Shown: positions 43,960 through 52,895 of the stretch, piece after piece
How positions within the stretch are numbered: position 1 is the first letter of the stretch
Layout: each line of letters begins with the position of its first letter
From: QQWI01 sp964522015
GTDB taxonomy: Bacteria > Bacillota > Clostridia > Peptostreptococcales > Acidaminobacteraceae
Assembly (NCBI GenBank): GCA_964522015.1
Contig: CAZFST010000018.1
Location: 23,122 to 87,121 of the forward strand
DNA length: 64,000 bases
Reading direction: 5' to 3'
Notes under the pieces: model-generated
The model's database searches: none
Seen by the model: the letters and a program-made list of their open reading frames with translations, nothing else
What the model was told of the DNA's origin: nothing
Program-made: the position numbers and the translations under genes

Positions 43960-44708
43960 ACCACAATCCCCGCAATGATGGCTTTAATTAATAGATTCCA
44001 GCCATCAATCAGTATAAATAACAATATCTTGAACGGTAGTGAAATCATGACCGGCGGCAACATCATCATACCCAAGGACATCAGTGTTGAAGCCACAACC
44101 AAATCAATCACAATAAAAGGGATGAATAGTAGAAAACCGACAATGAAGCTTGTTTTCAATTCACTGATCATAAAAGCTGGAATCAAGGCTTGAGTGGATA
44201 CATCTTCTATGGCTTTGACTTCTTTGCCGTCACTCAATTTAACAAAAAGTGCCAAATCTTCTGATCTTACTTGTTTAAACATAAAGGTACGCATTGGGGC
44301 CATTGCTTTCTCAAAGGCTACTGATTGAGAAATCGTACCTTCTGAAAGTGGCAAATAGGCATCTTCATAGATTTGAGTAAAGACTGGATTCATTACAAAT
44401 AAGGTCAAAAAAAGCGCTAAGCCAACTAACACTTGGTTAGGCGGCGTTGACTGTAATGCTAAAGCTTTTCTTGCAAATGATAAAATAATAATAATTCGCG
44501 TAAAGCATGTGGTCATAACAATAATGGAGGGTGCTAAAGATAATACTGTCAACAGAATTATAACTTGAACTGTTGACGTTAACCCAGAGTCGCCAGATCC
44601 AACTTTCAGTTCAATATTGGGTATACCAATCCCATTATCAGCAAAAGTAATCCCTGTCAGAATTAAGACCATAAAAATAACCAGAAGCCAAATTAATTTA
44701 TTTTTCAT
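43956..44708 (-). CDS. fliP: Flagellar export protein FliP
   Basis: A 250-residue export-gate subunit. It has a cleavable-type signal peptide (1-~23, ending near TGITFADN), a short extracytoplasmic part, then four membrane helices. LALQSTPPNQVLVGLALFLT and FIPFIVIDLVVASTLMS are family signatures. It overlaps the fliO end by 11 bp. Confidence 0.96.
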   Translation of the reverse strand: MKNKLIWLLVIFMVLILTGITFADNGIGIPNIELKVGSGDSGLTSTVQVIILLTVLSLAPSIIVMTTCFTRIIIILSFARKALALQSTPPNQVLVGLALFLTLFVMNPVFTQIYEDAYLPLSEGTISQSVAFEKAMAPMRTFMFKQVRSEDLALFVKLSDGKEVKAIEDVSTQALIPAFMISELKTSFIVGFLLFIPFIVIDLVVASTLMSLGMMMLPPVMISLPFKILLFILIDGWNLLIKAIIAGIVV

Positions 44709-45054
44709 TTGACCCCCGTTTTTTAACTTTTTCCAAAATATCAGAAAAAGTTTTTGGTATCTCAGTTAATGTTTTATGCATAATAAATTCTGAAGGTTCT
44801 TTATCTGGCAGAGGCTGGAGGTGATTAACTTCATCAAGTTTAGTCATGCCTAATTTGTCAGTATATAAAAAATAATGTTTCTCACCAAATGCAATAAGCC
44901 ACAAACTTTTATCTGCGGCTAAATTGATTTTTTCAATTACTTTGATATGGCGAGAATTCAAACCCTTTGTATACATGGTTGATAAGTAACGGGTTGTAAA
45001 AAAAGCTGAGGCTACAACAACAATAATCGTTATGACGTAAGCGACGATACTCAT
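44698..45054 (-). CDS. fliO: Flagellar biosynthesis protein FliO (FliZ)
   Basis: A 118-residue protein with one N-terminal membrane helix (~5-24) and a small cytoplasmic beta-rich domain containing IKVIEKINLAADKSLWLI. FliO helps the assembly of FliP rings. B. subtilis FliZ, at the same locus, is longer and has a signal peptide that is missing here. The assignment rests on fold-typical sequence and position. Confidence 0.85.
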   Translation of the reverse strand: MSIVAYVITIIVVVASAFFTTRYLSTMYTKGLNSRHIKVIEKINLAADKSLWLIAFGEKHYFLYTDKLGMTKLDEVNHLQPLPDKEPSEFIMHKTLTEIPKTFSDILEKVKKRGSNEK

Positions 45055-45069
45055 GGCACCGTTACCTTT

Positions 45070-45432
45070 CTACCCAATTACCTTTTTAACCGCTTCAATG
45101 ACACGGTCTGCTTGAAAAGGTTTAACGATAAAATCTCTTGCCCCTGCTTGAATAGATTCAATAACCATGGCTTGTTGTCCCATTGCAGAACACATTACAA
45201 TTTTTGCACTTGGATCATTTTTTTTGATTTCTTTAACTGCTTGAATACCATCAACCTCTGGCATTGTGATATCCATGATGACTAGATCAGGCAATAACTC
45301 TTTATATTTCTCAATAGCCTTCTGGCCATTTTCAGCCTCACCAACTACCTCATACCCGTTCTTTGTTAAAACATCCTTAATCATCATGCGCATAAATGCT
45401 GCATCGTCAACGACCAAAATGCGATTTGCCAT
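45070..45432 (-). CDS. cheY: Chemotaxis response regulator CheY
   Basis: A 120-residue single-domain response regulator. The acidic pair lies in VVDDAAFMR, the phosphorylated aspartate in LVIMDITMPEVDG, the switch region in MCSAMGQQ and the lysine in IVKPF. Phosphorylated by CheA, it acts on FliM/FliY to alter rotation. AAGGAGG precedes the ATG. The fliY-cheY-fliO order matches B. subtilis. Confidence 0.96.
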   Translation of the reverse strand: MANRILVVDDAAFMRMMIKDVLTKNGYEVVGEAENGQKAIEKYKELLPDLVIMDITMPEVDGIQAVKEIKKNDPSAKIVMCSAMGQQAMVIESIQAGARDFIVKPFQADRVIEAVKKVIG

Positions 45433-45449
45433 TTTGTTTCCTCCTTAAG

Positions 45450-46691
45450 TTAATTAGAATTCAAACGATTTTGAGAAACCACTATTTCGGTAATGCGTAC
45501 ACCGTAGTTTTCATCTACGACAACAACTTCACCTTTTGCAATAATCTTGCCATTGGCAAGAATATTAAGCGATTCACCCACCAACCGGTCAAGTTCAATG
45601 ACACTGCCTGTTGCAAAATCTAAAATATCGCTTATTTTTTTTGATGTTCTTCCAAGCTCAACTGTAATCTCTAATGGAACATCGCGAATTAAACTGATAT
45701 CACTATGTATACCACCAAATTGAGCAGACCCATCAAAATTCTCAAATTGTACATTTCGTGCATCGACAGGTTGTCTTTGCATCATTGGATCAACATAGGG
45801 CTGCTGAGGATAACTTTGTTGTGGAAAGCCTTGTTGCGGGTAACCTTGTTGAGGATATCCCTGTTGCTGGTAACCTTGAGCTGCGTAGTCAGGCTGTTGG
45901 TATCCTTGTTGTGGCATTTGTTGTGGCATTTGTTGTGGCATTTGTTGTGGTTGAACATTTGGAGCTCGTGATGGCTCCTCCTTTTTTGGAGGTGCTTGCT
46001 TAGCAGTATTATCGGATTGATTGCCCGCCATTAGACTTGATACCAATTGTTTTGCAACATCGATCGGCATTAATTGCATGATTTCAGAATCGATGAGGTC
46101 ACCTACTGTCATGCGAAAAGAAATCATGACCACTTTTTCAGCGGGATCAAGGCCTATTCTCTCCTCTGTCAGATTGGATAAGTCGTCATAAATCGCCTCT
46201 GGAGGCGAGATATCAACCTTCTTGCCAATCATTTCAGAAAGAGATGTAGACGATGAACCAATCATTTGATTCATGGCTTCACCGATTGCAGAAAGATGTA
46301 AATCCGTCAACTCAGAATCAATATTAGTGCCATCTCCGCCCATCATTAAGTCTGTAATTATTTTAACGTCTTTTTCGTTGATAATCAACAAGTTTACACC
46401 TTCAATACCCACTTTATATTGAATATTGATGGTGACACAGGGTTCGTTAAAGCGACCGACAAGTTCTTGTAAAGATATTTCAGATACTTTAGGGGTGGTA
46501 ATGGTCACCTTTTGACTAAGTAATGTGAATAACGTTGTCGCCGCAGTGCCCATACTAATATTACCAACTTCACCTAATGCGTCCTTTTCTTCTTCTGTCA
46601 ACAGAGTCATATCAGCTTGACTGTCTCCGGAGTCTGAGCTAGAACCACTGAGCAATGCGTCTATTTCTTCTTGAGAAAGCATATCAACCAT
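45450..46691 (-). CDS. fliY: Flagellar switch protein and CheY-P phosphatase FliY
   Basis: A 413-residue switch protein combining a CheY-binding N-terminal peptide (LSQEEIDALLSG), a CheC-like phosphatase domain (~30-225), a Gln/Pro/Tyr-rich linker (~235-305) and a C-terminal FliN domain (~330-410). Both phosphatase sites are intact: D37-E41-N44-P67 and S134-E138-N141-P164. The linker has PQQM and YPQQG repeats. It overlaps fliM by eight bases. Confidence 0.95.
   Translation of the reverse strand: MVDMLSQEEIDALLSGSSSDSGDSQADMTLLTEEEKDALGEVGNISMGTAATTLFTLLSQKVTITTPKVSEISLQELVGRFNEPCVTINIQYKVGIEGVNLLIINEKDVKIITDLMMGGDGTNIDSELTDLHLSAIGEAMNQMIGSSSTSLSEMIGKKVDISPPEAIYDDLSNLTEERIGLDPAEKVVMISFRMTVGDLIDSEIMQLMPIDVAKQLVSSLMAGNQSDNTAKQAPPKKEEPSRAPNVQPQQMPQQMPQQMPQQGYQQPDYAAQGYQQQGYPQQGYPQQGFPQQSYPQQPYVDPMMQRQPVDARNVQFENFDGSAQFGGIHSDISLIRDVPLEITVELGRTSKKISDILDFATGSVIELDRLVGESLNILANGKIIAKGEVVVVDENYGVRITEIVVSQNRLNSN
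45906..45953. repeat. 12-bp tandem repeat in the fliY linker
   Basis: Four in-frame copies of TTGTTGTGGCAT (plus strand, the last diverged) encode PQQM repeats. They are probably length-variable by slippage and have no effect on the flanking domains. Confidence 0.8.
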
Positions 46692-47688
46692 CTAGCACAT
46701 CTCCTTCCTCTTTGACTCTAGTAACACGAATAGCCATGTGGTTTTTATTAATGCCCGGTTTACCATAATATTTCAATTCGTCTTTTACATATACTTCTAG
46801 TTCATCTTCTACCTTAGCATTTAGAACAATTACATCACCTACACTTAGTGATAGCAGCTCACTGACACTGATGCTTGATCTTCCCACGATGGCTCTAAGT
46901 GGTACGGAAGATTGCTCAATATTAGTAGAAATCGCTCTGATTTCTTGGGGTGTTTTGTCTTTTCTTATGTTTCCGCTGAACCACAACTTAGAAGAGAGAT
47001 TGGGTAATATTGGTTCAATAACATAATGAGGAATGACAACATTAATCATCCCTTCAGTATCACCAACACGAAAACTAAATGTGATCAGTGCAATTGATTC
47101 ACTGGGAGATACAATTTGAGCAAATTGAGAATTTGTTTCAATTTGCTCTAATTTTGGCTTAAGTTCAATGATGGTCGCCCAGGATTCACGCATTAGATTA
47201 ATGAACTTCACTAAAATATTCCGAAGCAATACCTCTTCAATCTCTGTGAGAGCACGGGATTCTTTAAGTAAAGGGTTTTTCCCTTGTCCACCTAACAATC
47301 GCTCCACCATGGCGAAAGCAACATCGTTAGAGACATCGATAATAATTTGACCTTCAAGAGGAGCAAAATTAACAATTCCTAATATAGCTGGATTAGATAT
47401 AGAATTACTGAATTCACTGTAAACCATACTTTGAGTCGAGAGAACGTCAATTTCTACAACCGAACGCAAATAACCGCTTAAAAAGTTATTAATCAATCGT
47501 GCAAGGTTATCATGAATGACTTCTAATGTTCGTAATTGCTCTTTAGCAAACTTGTCAGGTCTTCTAAAGTCATATTTTTTTACTTTTTTCTCTTTTTTCT
47601 CTTCTTCCATTTCGGCAACATCTACTTCGCCGGCACTTAGAGCACTCAGTAGGTCATCTATCTCATTTTGAGACATTACATCCGACAC
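46684..47688 (-). CDS. fliM: Flagellar motor switch protein FliM
   Basis: A 334-residue C-ring protein. The N-terminal peptide MSQNEIDDLLSAL binds CheY-P. The middle domain (~45-230) contains FAPLEGQIIIDVSNDVAFAMVERLLGGQG, and the C-terminal FliN-like domain (~250-330) ends the protein. It starts with GTG, with GGAGG eight bases upstream; the next ATG is too far from the ribosome binding site. Confidence 0.95.
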   Translation of the reverse strand: MSDVMSQNEIDDLLSALSAGEVDVAEMEEEKKEKKVKKYDFRRPDKFAKEQLRTLEVIHDNLARLINNFLSGYLRSVVEIDVLSTQSMVYSEFSNSISNPAILGIVNFAPLEGQIIIDVSNDVAFAMVERLLGGQGKNPLLKESRALTEIEEVLLRNILVKFINLMRESWATIIELKPKLEQIETNSQFAQIVSPSESIALITFSFRVGDTEGMINVVIPHYVIEPILPNLSSKLWFSGNIRKDKTPQEIRAISTNIEQSSVPLRAIVGRSSISVSELLSLSVGDVIVLNAKVEDELEVYVKDELKYYGKPGINKNHMAIRVTRVKEEGDVLDG

Positions 47689-47718
47689 AATGTTACCTCC
47701 CCCGACTAAGTCAACTCG

Positions 47719-48144
47719 TTACTGAATAATGAATTCAAGAAAAAATACATTGGTGATCGTTTCAGAGTCAGATTCCAAAAGCTCGATGGCTATTTCAGTG
47801 AGATCTTCTTGAACACGGTCAAGATTTGCAAGTTGAACCGCAGTTCTTGACATAAAGTATTTTCTGAATTCGTTGATCAACAACGTTTGTTTTTCTGGAA
47901 GGATAGCAGTCATTTCTTCACCGACATATTGAATTACAGAGTTAAATTTCAACACTGTTTTTCTTGTAGTCGGTTGATTTGGATCCATGGTGATATTTGT
48001 ATATTGCTCACCTAGTGGAAATTCCAAATGTACAATATGAACTTCCTCAACTGCAGGTTCACGGTTAAGTAAAAAAACTGCCGCGACAACTCCGATAATC
48101 ACCAATACAAGACCAATACCACCAAAAATTAAGATTTTTTTCAT
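47719..48144 (-). CDS. fliL: Flagellar basal body-associated protein FliL
   Basis: A 141-residue single-pass membrane protein (helix ~4-26) with an extracytoplasmic FliL domain. EFPLGEQYTNI and the C-terminal VFFLEFIIQ are typical. FliL surrounds the stator and supports motor output. No motA or motB is next to it, although these often flank fliL in Clostridia. Confidence 0.9.
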   Translation of the reverse strand: MKKILIFGGIGLVLVIIGVVAAVFLLNREPAVEEVHIVHLEFPLGEQYTNITMDPNQPTTRKTVLKFNSVIQYVGEEMTAILPEKQTLLINEFRKYFMSRTAVQLANLDRVQEDLTEIAIELLESDSETITNVFFLEFIIQ

Positions 48145-48203
48145 TTAGGCACCTCTATTAAATTACAATTCAACTTGTTAGTGCTTTTCCGCACTGAATG
48201 ATG

Positions 48204-48347
48204 TTATAACAATTCCTTTTGGAGCCCCCCTTCTTTAGGAACACCTGATTCTAATGACTTATATTCCCCGTTTTCAAGAGTGATAAACCATAAAGTGATC
48301 ATCATGTATTCTCTAAAGTTATAAGGCTCTATTTTTGTTCCAAGCAT
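48204..48347 (-). CDS. Possible 47-residue small protein between flbD and fliL
   Basis: An uninterrupted frame of 47 codons with ATG at 48347 and an AGGA eight bases upstream. The product starts MLGTKIEPYNFREYMMITLW and ends in a charged SLESGVPKEGGLQKELL. It fills most of a 331-bp gap where the other genes are closely packed. I do not recognise it, and a frame of this length can arise by chance. It is not visibly a remnant of motA or motB. Confidence 0.35.
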   Translation of the reverse strand: MLGTKIEPYNFREYMMITLWFITLENGEYKSLESGVPKEGGLQKELL

Positions 48348-48415
48348 CTGAACATCCTATTGAAAAATACCGTATTGGCTACACGCTATACTCATTAGTT
48401 TGACCTTCTATGCGA

Positions 48416-48443
48416 ATCAGCCGATTCACAAAAATCGGCTGAT
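48416..48443 (-). promoter_or_regulatory. Stem-loop between flbD and fliL
   Basis: A perfect 10-bp stem (ATCAGCCGAT, 48434-48443 with 48416-48425) and an eight-base loop. No T run follows on either strand, so a processing or stability element is more likely than a terminator. The rest of the 48145-48475 gap holds the small frame at 48204-48347 and nothing else I can name. Confidence 0.5.
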
Positions 48444-48444
48444 C

Positions 48445-48472
48445 AGAATAGAAAACTTATCCCAATAATCAA
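48445..48472 (-). promoter_or_regulatory. Weak internal promoter candidate after flbD
   Basis: Minus strand TTGATT (48472-48467), 16-bp spacer, TATTCT (48450-48445). It overlaps the end of flbD and would drive the small frame, fliL and the genes beyond. The match is only moderate. Confidence 0.3.
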
Positions 48473-48475
48473 TTG

Positions 48476-48694
48476 TCAGACATCATCCTTATAAATCAGT
48501 CCGGAACTAGGCAAAATACCAGTCTTCTGCCTATATTGTACTATTTTTTCGACAACTTCGTCAATACTTTCGCGAACGATAATTTTCTTATCCGAAAGTA
48601 AGCTAATAACCGTATCCGGAGTTGATTCCATAAATTCAAATTGATCGCAATTTACAAAAAATTCTTTGCCGTTTAATCGACTGAGTTTTATCAT
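48476..48694 (-). CDS. flbD: FlbD/SwrD family motility protein
   Basis: A 72-residue protein starting MIKLSRLNGKEFFVN, with VISLLSDKKIIVRESIDEVV, typical of the FlbD family (not the Caulobacter regulator of that name). The B. subtilis homologue SwrD (YlzI), also between flgE and fliL, increases motor power for swarming. The ATG at 48694 follows AAGGGAG; a longer frame would start inside the hairpin upstream. Confidence 0.88.
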   Translation of the reverse strand: MIKLSRLNGKEFFVNCDQFEFMESTPDTVISLLSDKKIIVRESIDEVVEKIVQYRQKTGILPSSGLIYKDDV

Positions 48695-48707
48695 ATTTTC
48701 TCCCTTT

Positions 48708-48741
48708 AAATCACCCTTGGACATTGGTCCAAGGGTGATTT
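48708..48741 (-). promoter_or_regulatory. Strong hairpin abutting the flbD ribosome binding site
   Basis: A perfect 15-bp stem (48727-48741 with 48708-48722) with a four-base loop. On the minus strand it is followed at once by AAAGGGAGAAAATATG, the flbD ribosome binding site and start. There is no U run, so it is not a classical terminator. It could stabilise a processed flbD mRNA end or affect ribosome access. Confidence 0.7.
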
Positions 48742-48803
48742 AATACCTCTTAATTACTTCTTTAACAAACGCTTCGCTTTTTGTTTAATAACTCACCTAT
48801 TGC

Positions 48804-50171
48804 TTATCGCTTCAAGTTAACTAACTCTTGCAGCATCTCATCAGTAGTTGTAATAACACGGGAGTTGGCTTGGAAACCACGTTGTGTTGTAATCATTTCT
48901 GTAAACTGTTGAGACAAGTCCACGTTGGACATTTCTAAAGATCCAGGTGCCAAGGCTCCGAAGCTACTGTTACCAGGGATACCAAATCGAGGACTCCCTG
49001 AGTTCGGTGTATCTACAAACATGTTAGCGCCAATTTTTTGAAGACCCACTGGGTTATCAAAATCTGCAAGGGCTAATGTTCCCAGTGTTTGACGCTCGCC
49101 ATTGGTATAGGTACCGACCACATCACCGGTTTGCGAAATGCTGAAGCTAGAAAGGGTACCGGATGAGTTACCTGTGATTTTTTTACCCTTCGCATCACTG
49201 GTGGCTGCATAGTGTGTCAAATTGGCAAAGGCATTTTTGATTGGAGAAATGGTGTTGTTATATAGGGGAATCACAACATTTGTAGCCCCTGGAGTTGCCA
49301 GTGTCATTGAAATATTCGGCACCAGTGTGCCACCTGTAGCATAGCCGCCGGCATTCAAATCACCATTTGCCAAGGTGAAGATTCCTTGAAAAACGCCCTG
49401 CTCATTAAATTTAGCATAACGAGCATTGGCATTGGCTGCGATTGCTGGTGCATATACTACTGGGGCTAAATTACCAATCCCAGTAGGTGGAACCATTGAA
49501 GGGTTGGTCATCTGAATATTTCTATAAGAACCTTTATTAGTACCATCATCGAAAAGTATTTTTTCACCAAAATTCACCGATACCGAATGGACGTTACCTA
49601 AACTATCATAGACATCTACAGAAGTAGAATAGGCGATATTGGTGGCTGGGTCTACAGCCGCTGCAAAATTGATGTTACTACTAATCTCGATTTGATCCGT
49701 CGCGGTTGCTGTTTTAGTAGAAGTTTTGTCAATTCTAATAGCCTGATTGTCAGATCCCAACACTTTGAAACCGCCTGAAGTTACCAAGTAACCAAGTTTA
49801 TCTACAGAAAAGTTACCAGCACGGGTATAAAATTTATTTTGTAAGTTAGGATCATTGGTAACGGTGAAAAAGCCATTTCCGTCGATCATTAAATCCGTTG
49901 GGTTGTCTGTACGTTGTGTTGAGCCTTTAGCGTGGTTAACATCCATGGCCCCAACTGTAACGCCCAAACCGATTTGTCTAGGGTTTGTACCACCAAGACC
50001 ACCCTGAGGTGACCCTGCACCTTGTATTGTCTGTGAGAATACTTCTTGGAATGTAACAGTATTGCCTTTAAAGCCCACTGTATTAACATTTGCAATGTTA
50101 TTACCGATTGTATCCATTTTTGCTTGGTGAGCTCTTAATCCTGAAACTCCCGAAAACATTGAACGCATCAT
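48804..50171 (-). CDS. flgE: Flagellar hook protein FlgE
   Basis: A 455-residue secreted axial protein. The D0 motifs are present at both ends: LRAHQAKMDTIGNNIANVNT near the N-terminus and LSQQFTEMITTQRGFQANSR near the C-terminus. The centre (~100-370) is the variable hook domain. FlgE-, FlgF- and FlgG-type proteins share ends, but the length and the flgD neighbour favour FlgE. GGGAGG precedes the first ATG. Confidence 0.92.
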   Translation of the reverse strand: MMRSMFSGVSGLRAHQAKMDTIGNNIANVNTVGFKGNTVTFQEVFSQTIQGAGSPQGGLGGTNPRQIGLGVTVGAMDVNHAKGSTQRTDNPTDLMIDGNGFFTVTNDPNLQNKFYTRAGNFSVDKLGYLVTSGGFKVLGSDNQAIRIDKTSTKTATATDQIEISSNINFAAAVDPATNIAYSTSVDVYDSLGNVHSVSVNFGEKILFDDGTNKGSYRNIQMTNPSMVPPTGIGNLAPVVYAPAIAANANARYAKFNEQGVFQGIFTLANGDLNAGGYATGGTLVPNISMTLATPGATNVVIPLYNNTISPIKNAFANLTHYAATSDAKGKKITGNSSGTLSSFSISQTGDVVGTYTNGERQTLGTLALADFDNPVGLQKIGANMFVDTPNSGSPRFGIPGNSSFGALAPGSLEMSNVDLSQQFTEMITTQRGFQANSRVITTTDEMLQELVNLKR

Positions 50172-50242
50172 AGTATTGACCTCCCGTGTTGCGCGTTGTC
50201 CCGTCAGTCAGTCAGGGACAGATTAGCCTCCATAAGGTCCAG

Positions 50243-50641
50243 CTAAAGTAGAATCGCGCCGTTGATGTTAGTGATAATCTGCTCTTTTAAGTCATCTTTC
50301 TTTGATGCTGTGATAATTGTTTTATTGTTGATACTTGCAATTAAGACATTGTCACCGAGAACGATTACAGCATCCTTGATTCCCTTTTTTGAAGCTTGAT
50401 CCATGGCCTCAGAAACCCGTTTGAGATCGGTATCAGAAAGTGTTACAGACCGTGATTGTAAACGCTCCATAGCATGTTTACTGATAGTCACCTCACTGGG
50501 GGTTTGCAAGTCTCGTAGGATTTCTTCAAAGGATTTTACCGGTTGATTATGTGGTGCTTGCGAAATATCCCTTTGTGAAATCTGAGTTGCCGACTTTTGT
50601 ACTCGGTTGAGAATGGCCCTATTATCAATGGGTTGATGCAT
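50243..50641 (-). CDS. Flagellar operon protein of the TIGR02530 type
   Basis: A 132-residue protein found between flgD and flgE in many Bacillota. The conserved part (~50-130) begins ISKHAMERLQSRSVTLSD and includes AVIVLGDNVLIASINNKTIITA. Its function is not established; association with hook assembly is inferred from position. ATG 50641 has GGAGG seven bases upstream, and the GTG three codons earlier would touch the ribosome binding site. Confidence 0.85.
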   Translation of the reverse strand: MHQPIDNRAILNRVQKSATQISQRDISQAPHNQPVKSFEEILRDLQTPSEVTISKHAMERLQSRSVTLSDTDLKRVSEAMDQASKKGIKDAVIVLGDNVLIASINNKTIITASKKDDLKEQIITNINGAILL

Positions 50642-50658
50642 ACCATTCACCTCCGTTT

Positions 50659-51192
50659 TTATTCATATGCTGTTGCCGCCTGCGCTTGACTTAACAATAA
50701 ATTAAGTTGCTCTATCTGCAATTTTTTCAAATCTGTCAAGGTTTCGTTAATTTTATCAAGTGCGGTTGTTTGTTTTGTTAAGGCTTCTGTTTGTTTCAAT
50801 ATAGCTGCATTCATGGCTGCTAGATCTTTAGCTTGTTGTGTGCCTGTTGTTCCTGTAGATTCCATAAGCTTTTTAATCGCTTGTACTTCAGTCATGGTAC
50901 CAGTAGATGTTTTGCTCATTTCTTGCATTGTTTCTACCGAGCTAAACTGGGCCATTTGAGCAATAAAATCTTTATCTTGTAAAGGCTCAAGCGGATTTTG
51001 ATTTGCAAGTTGTGTCATTAAAATATGCAAGAATTGATCTCTACCCATCTCTTGACTGATTTTAATATTGCTATCTTTTTCTTTAATAGCCAATGCGTCT
51101 AAATAGTCTTTGTTGTCTTTTGTTAAAACCGACGTAAACGCTGGTTTACTGGTTGTTGTTGTTGGCGTCGAAGTAACACTATCAATTGCCAT
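50659..51192 (-). CDS. flgD: Flagellar hook assembly scaffold FlgD (short form)
   Basis: A 177-residue hook cap protein. The conserved N-terminal region DQFLHILMTQLANQNPLEPL and FIAQMAQFSSVETM is clear (~50-95). A helical tail follows, and the Ig-like hook-capping domains of long FlgD are missing, as in B. subtilis. It caps the growing hook during FlgE polymerisation. AGGAGG precedes the ATG. Confidence 0.92.
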   Translation of the reverse strand: MAIDSVTSTPTTTTSKPAFTSVLTKDNKDYLDALAIKEKDSNIKISQEMGRDQFLHILMTQLANQNPLEPLQDKDFIAQMAQFSSVETMQEMSKTSTGTMTEVQAIKKLMESTGTTGTQQAKDLAAMNAAILKQTEALTKQTTALDKINETLTDLKKLQIEQLNLLLSQAQAATAYE

Positions 51193-51203
51193 ATAATCCT
51201 CCT

Positions 51204-52874
51204 TTACGCGTAATGTTCAAACTGTGAATTGCCAATTAAACTGACAAGACTCTTTTGATATTGGGTTTCTATTTTTTCAAGTTGAGCAATGCCCCCTGGA
51301 GATCTTCTGCCACGTTTAGAGTGTCCTGAACCCTGGTGCTGCCCATTGGATTTTTCTTTTGCTACATTAACATCAAAAGACATATCCCCAAAACCCTTAT
51401 CTTTTAAACTGTTTTTCAAGTCACTTAGGTTACTTTCAATTACTTCCTTGACCATCTGAGATGCTACTTCAAACTTAGCGATCACAGAATCTTTATGCAC
51501 TTCAATTTTCAGCTCTACTTTGCCCAATTCCTCTGGCTTTAATTTAATAATCATTTCTGAATGTTCGCCAACTTTTAGTGGTTGTTTAACCATGGCTTCT
51601 TTGATTTGATCCAGTATCGCCGCTGGAGAAACCGGTGTTTTTATGACTTCTTTAGTACTCAAAATAGAATCACTCTTGTCGATTTGCATTAAACCCTGAA
51701 ACCGTTCTGCACTTTCAACAGGTGCGTTTGAGGTTGACTTGACTCCGCTGGCCAGGTGTTTGGCATCTTTCTCGTCTTGAGTTTGATTACCACGTCCCGA
51801 GTCAGTTGAAGTCTCTTGGCTTGAGGCCACTAGAGTAACACCCTCACCACCAACTTTTAACGACTCATCAAGTGTCCCTTCAACAACTGCGCCATCAATT
51901 AACTTGACAGCATTGACTGTTTCTGTGACCACCGACTGATTGACCTGAACTTCAGTGACACCGTAAGCTTCAAGCATCTGAGCAAATTGTTGTTGTGGTT
52001 TTAACACCGATTGATTTTCCATGAGTTTAGCAACTTGCGCTTCTATAGCTTGAGTCAGTTCAACAACTGTCACCTTCGGCGTTTCTACCGCTGTTGTTGC
52101 TGTTGCTGCTGTCACTACTGTTGTTGCTACCGTGGCTGCAGGTTTTTCTAGGTCAGCGGCACTTTCAGTCGGTAAAACAGCCGGCGGCACTTCAGTAGAT
52201 GTAGCCTTGCCCAGAGCTTCTGTCAATAGGGTTTCAAAGTTTTCGTTTGATACCAAGTTTTGGCCCTCTGGAGTCTTACTCGTAGTCCCCTGACTACCAT
52301 TAACTTGGTCTAGAAGCTCAACTTGAATCTCAGAGTCCAAATTACCCGTGGTGATTGAAAGCTCTTGATTGATTTCTGGTATTAAAAAAAGAGCTCCTGG
52401 CACTTGAACGGACACTTCATCCTTAGCAGTCTTAACTAGCTCTTCTTGTAATACATCTTCAATTGGCTTTTCACTTTGAGTACTTTTCTCAGAGTTAGTC
52501 TGAACCTTACTCTTGGTATCACTAACACTGTTTTCCTTGGGTGTATTCACTTTTTCGCTTTGATCAGTGTTGCTGGCAGCTACTGATTCTTGTTTGGTCT
52601 CCGGTTTATTTTCCCTAACCCTAGCTGCAGAAACTTCTTTTACAGGCTGTTGATAAGGCCTTTCAAAGGTTTTGACGTTGTTTTCCCTAGCGCTGTCCAC
52701 TCGAATTCTCATATCGATAGGCCTTTCAATTTCACCAGGCCTTGTATTTTGCCTTTGGGCAACCACTTGGGCAAAAGGTTTATCTTGGGGTGTTTCTGAC
52801 TGCAAAATACGGCGATAGTTTGCAGTTTGAGGCGGTGTTACTTGAGGTAATGCGGAATTGGTTATTGTTTTCAT
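51204..52874 (-). CDS. fliK: Flagellar hook-length control protein FliK
   Basis: A 556-residue secreted ruler protein. The first ~440 residues are low-complexity and rich in Thr, Glu, Val and Ala. The C-terminal Flg_hook domain (~440-525) carries MIIKLKPEELGKVELKIEV, which acts on FlhB to stop hook growth. AAGGAGG lies 13 bases before the ATG, a long spacing. Sequence drift outside the C-terminal domain is usual for FliK. Confidence 0.9.
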   Translation of the reverse strand: MKTITNSALPQVTPPQTANYRRILQSETPQDKPFAQVVAQRQNTRPGEIERPIDMRIRVDSARENNVKTFERPYQQPVKEVSAARVRENKPETKQESVAASNTDQSEKVNTPKENSVSDTKSKVQTNSEKSTQSEKPIEDVLQEELVKTAKDEVSVQVPGALFLIPEINQELSITTGNLDSEIQVELLDQVNGSQGTTSKTPEGQNLVSNENFETLLTEALGKATSTEVPPAVLPTESAADLEKPAATVATTVVTAATATTAVETPKVTVVELTQAIEAQVAKLMENQSVLKPQQQFAQMLEAYGVTEVQVNQSVVTETVNAVKLIDGAVVEGTLDESLKVGGEGVTLVASSQETSTDSGRGNQTQDEKDAKHLASGVKSTSNAPVESAERFQGLMQIDKSDSILSTKEVIKTPVSPAAILDQIKEAMVKQPLKVGEHSEMIIKLKPEELGKVELKIEVHKDSVIAKFEVASQMVKEVIESNLSDLKNSLKDKGFGDMSFDVNVAKEKSNGQHQGSGHSKRGRRSPGGIAQLEKIETQYQKSLVSLIGNSQFEHYA

Positions 52875-52895
52875 AATTGTGTTATAACCTCCTTT

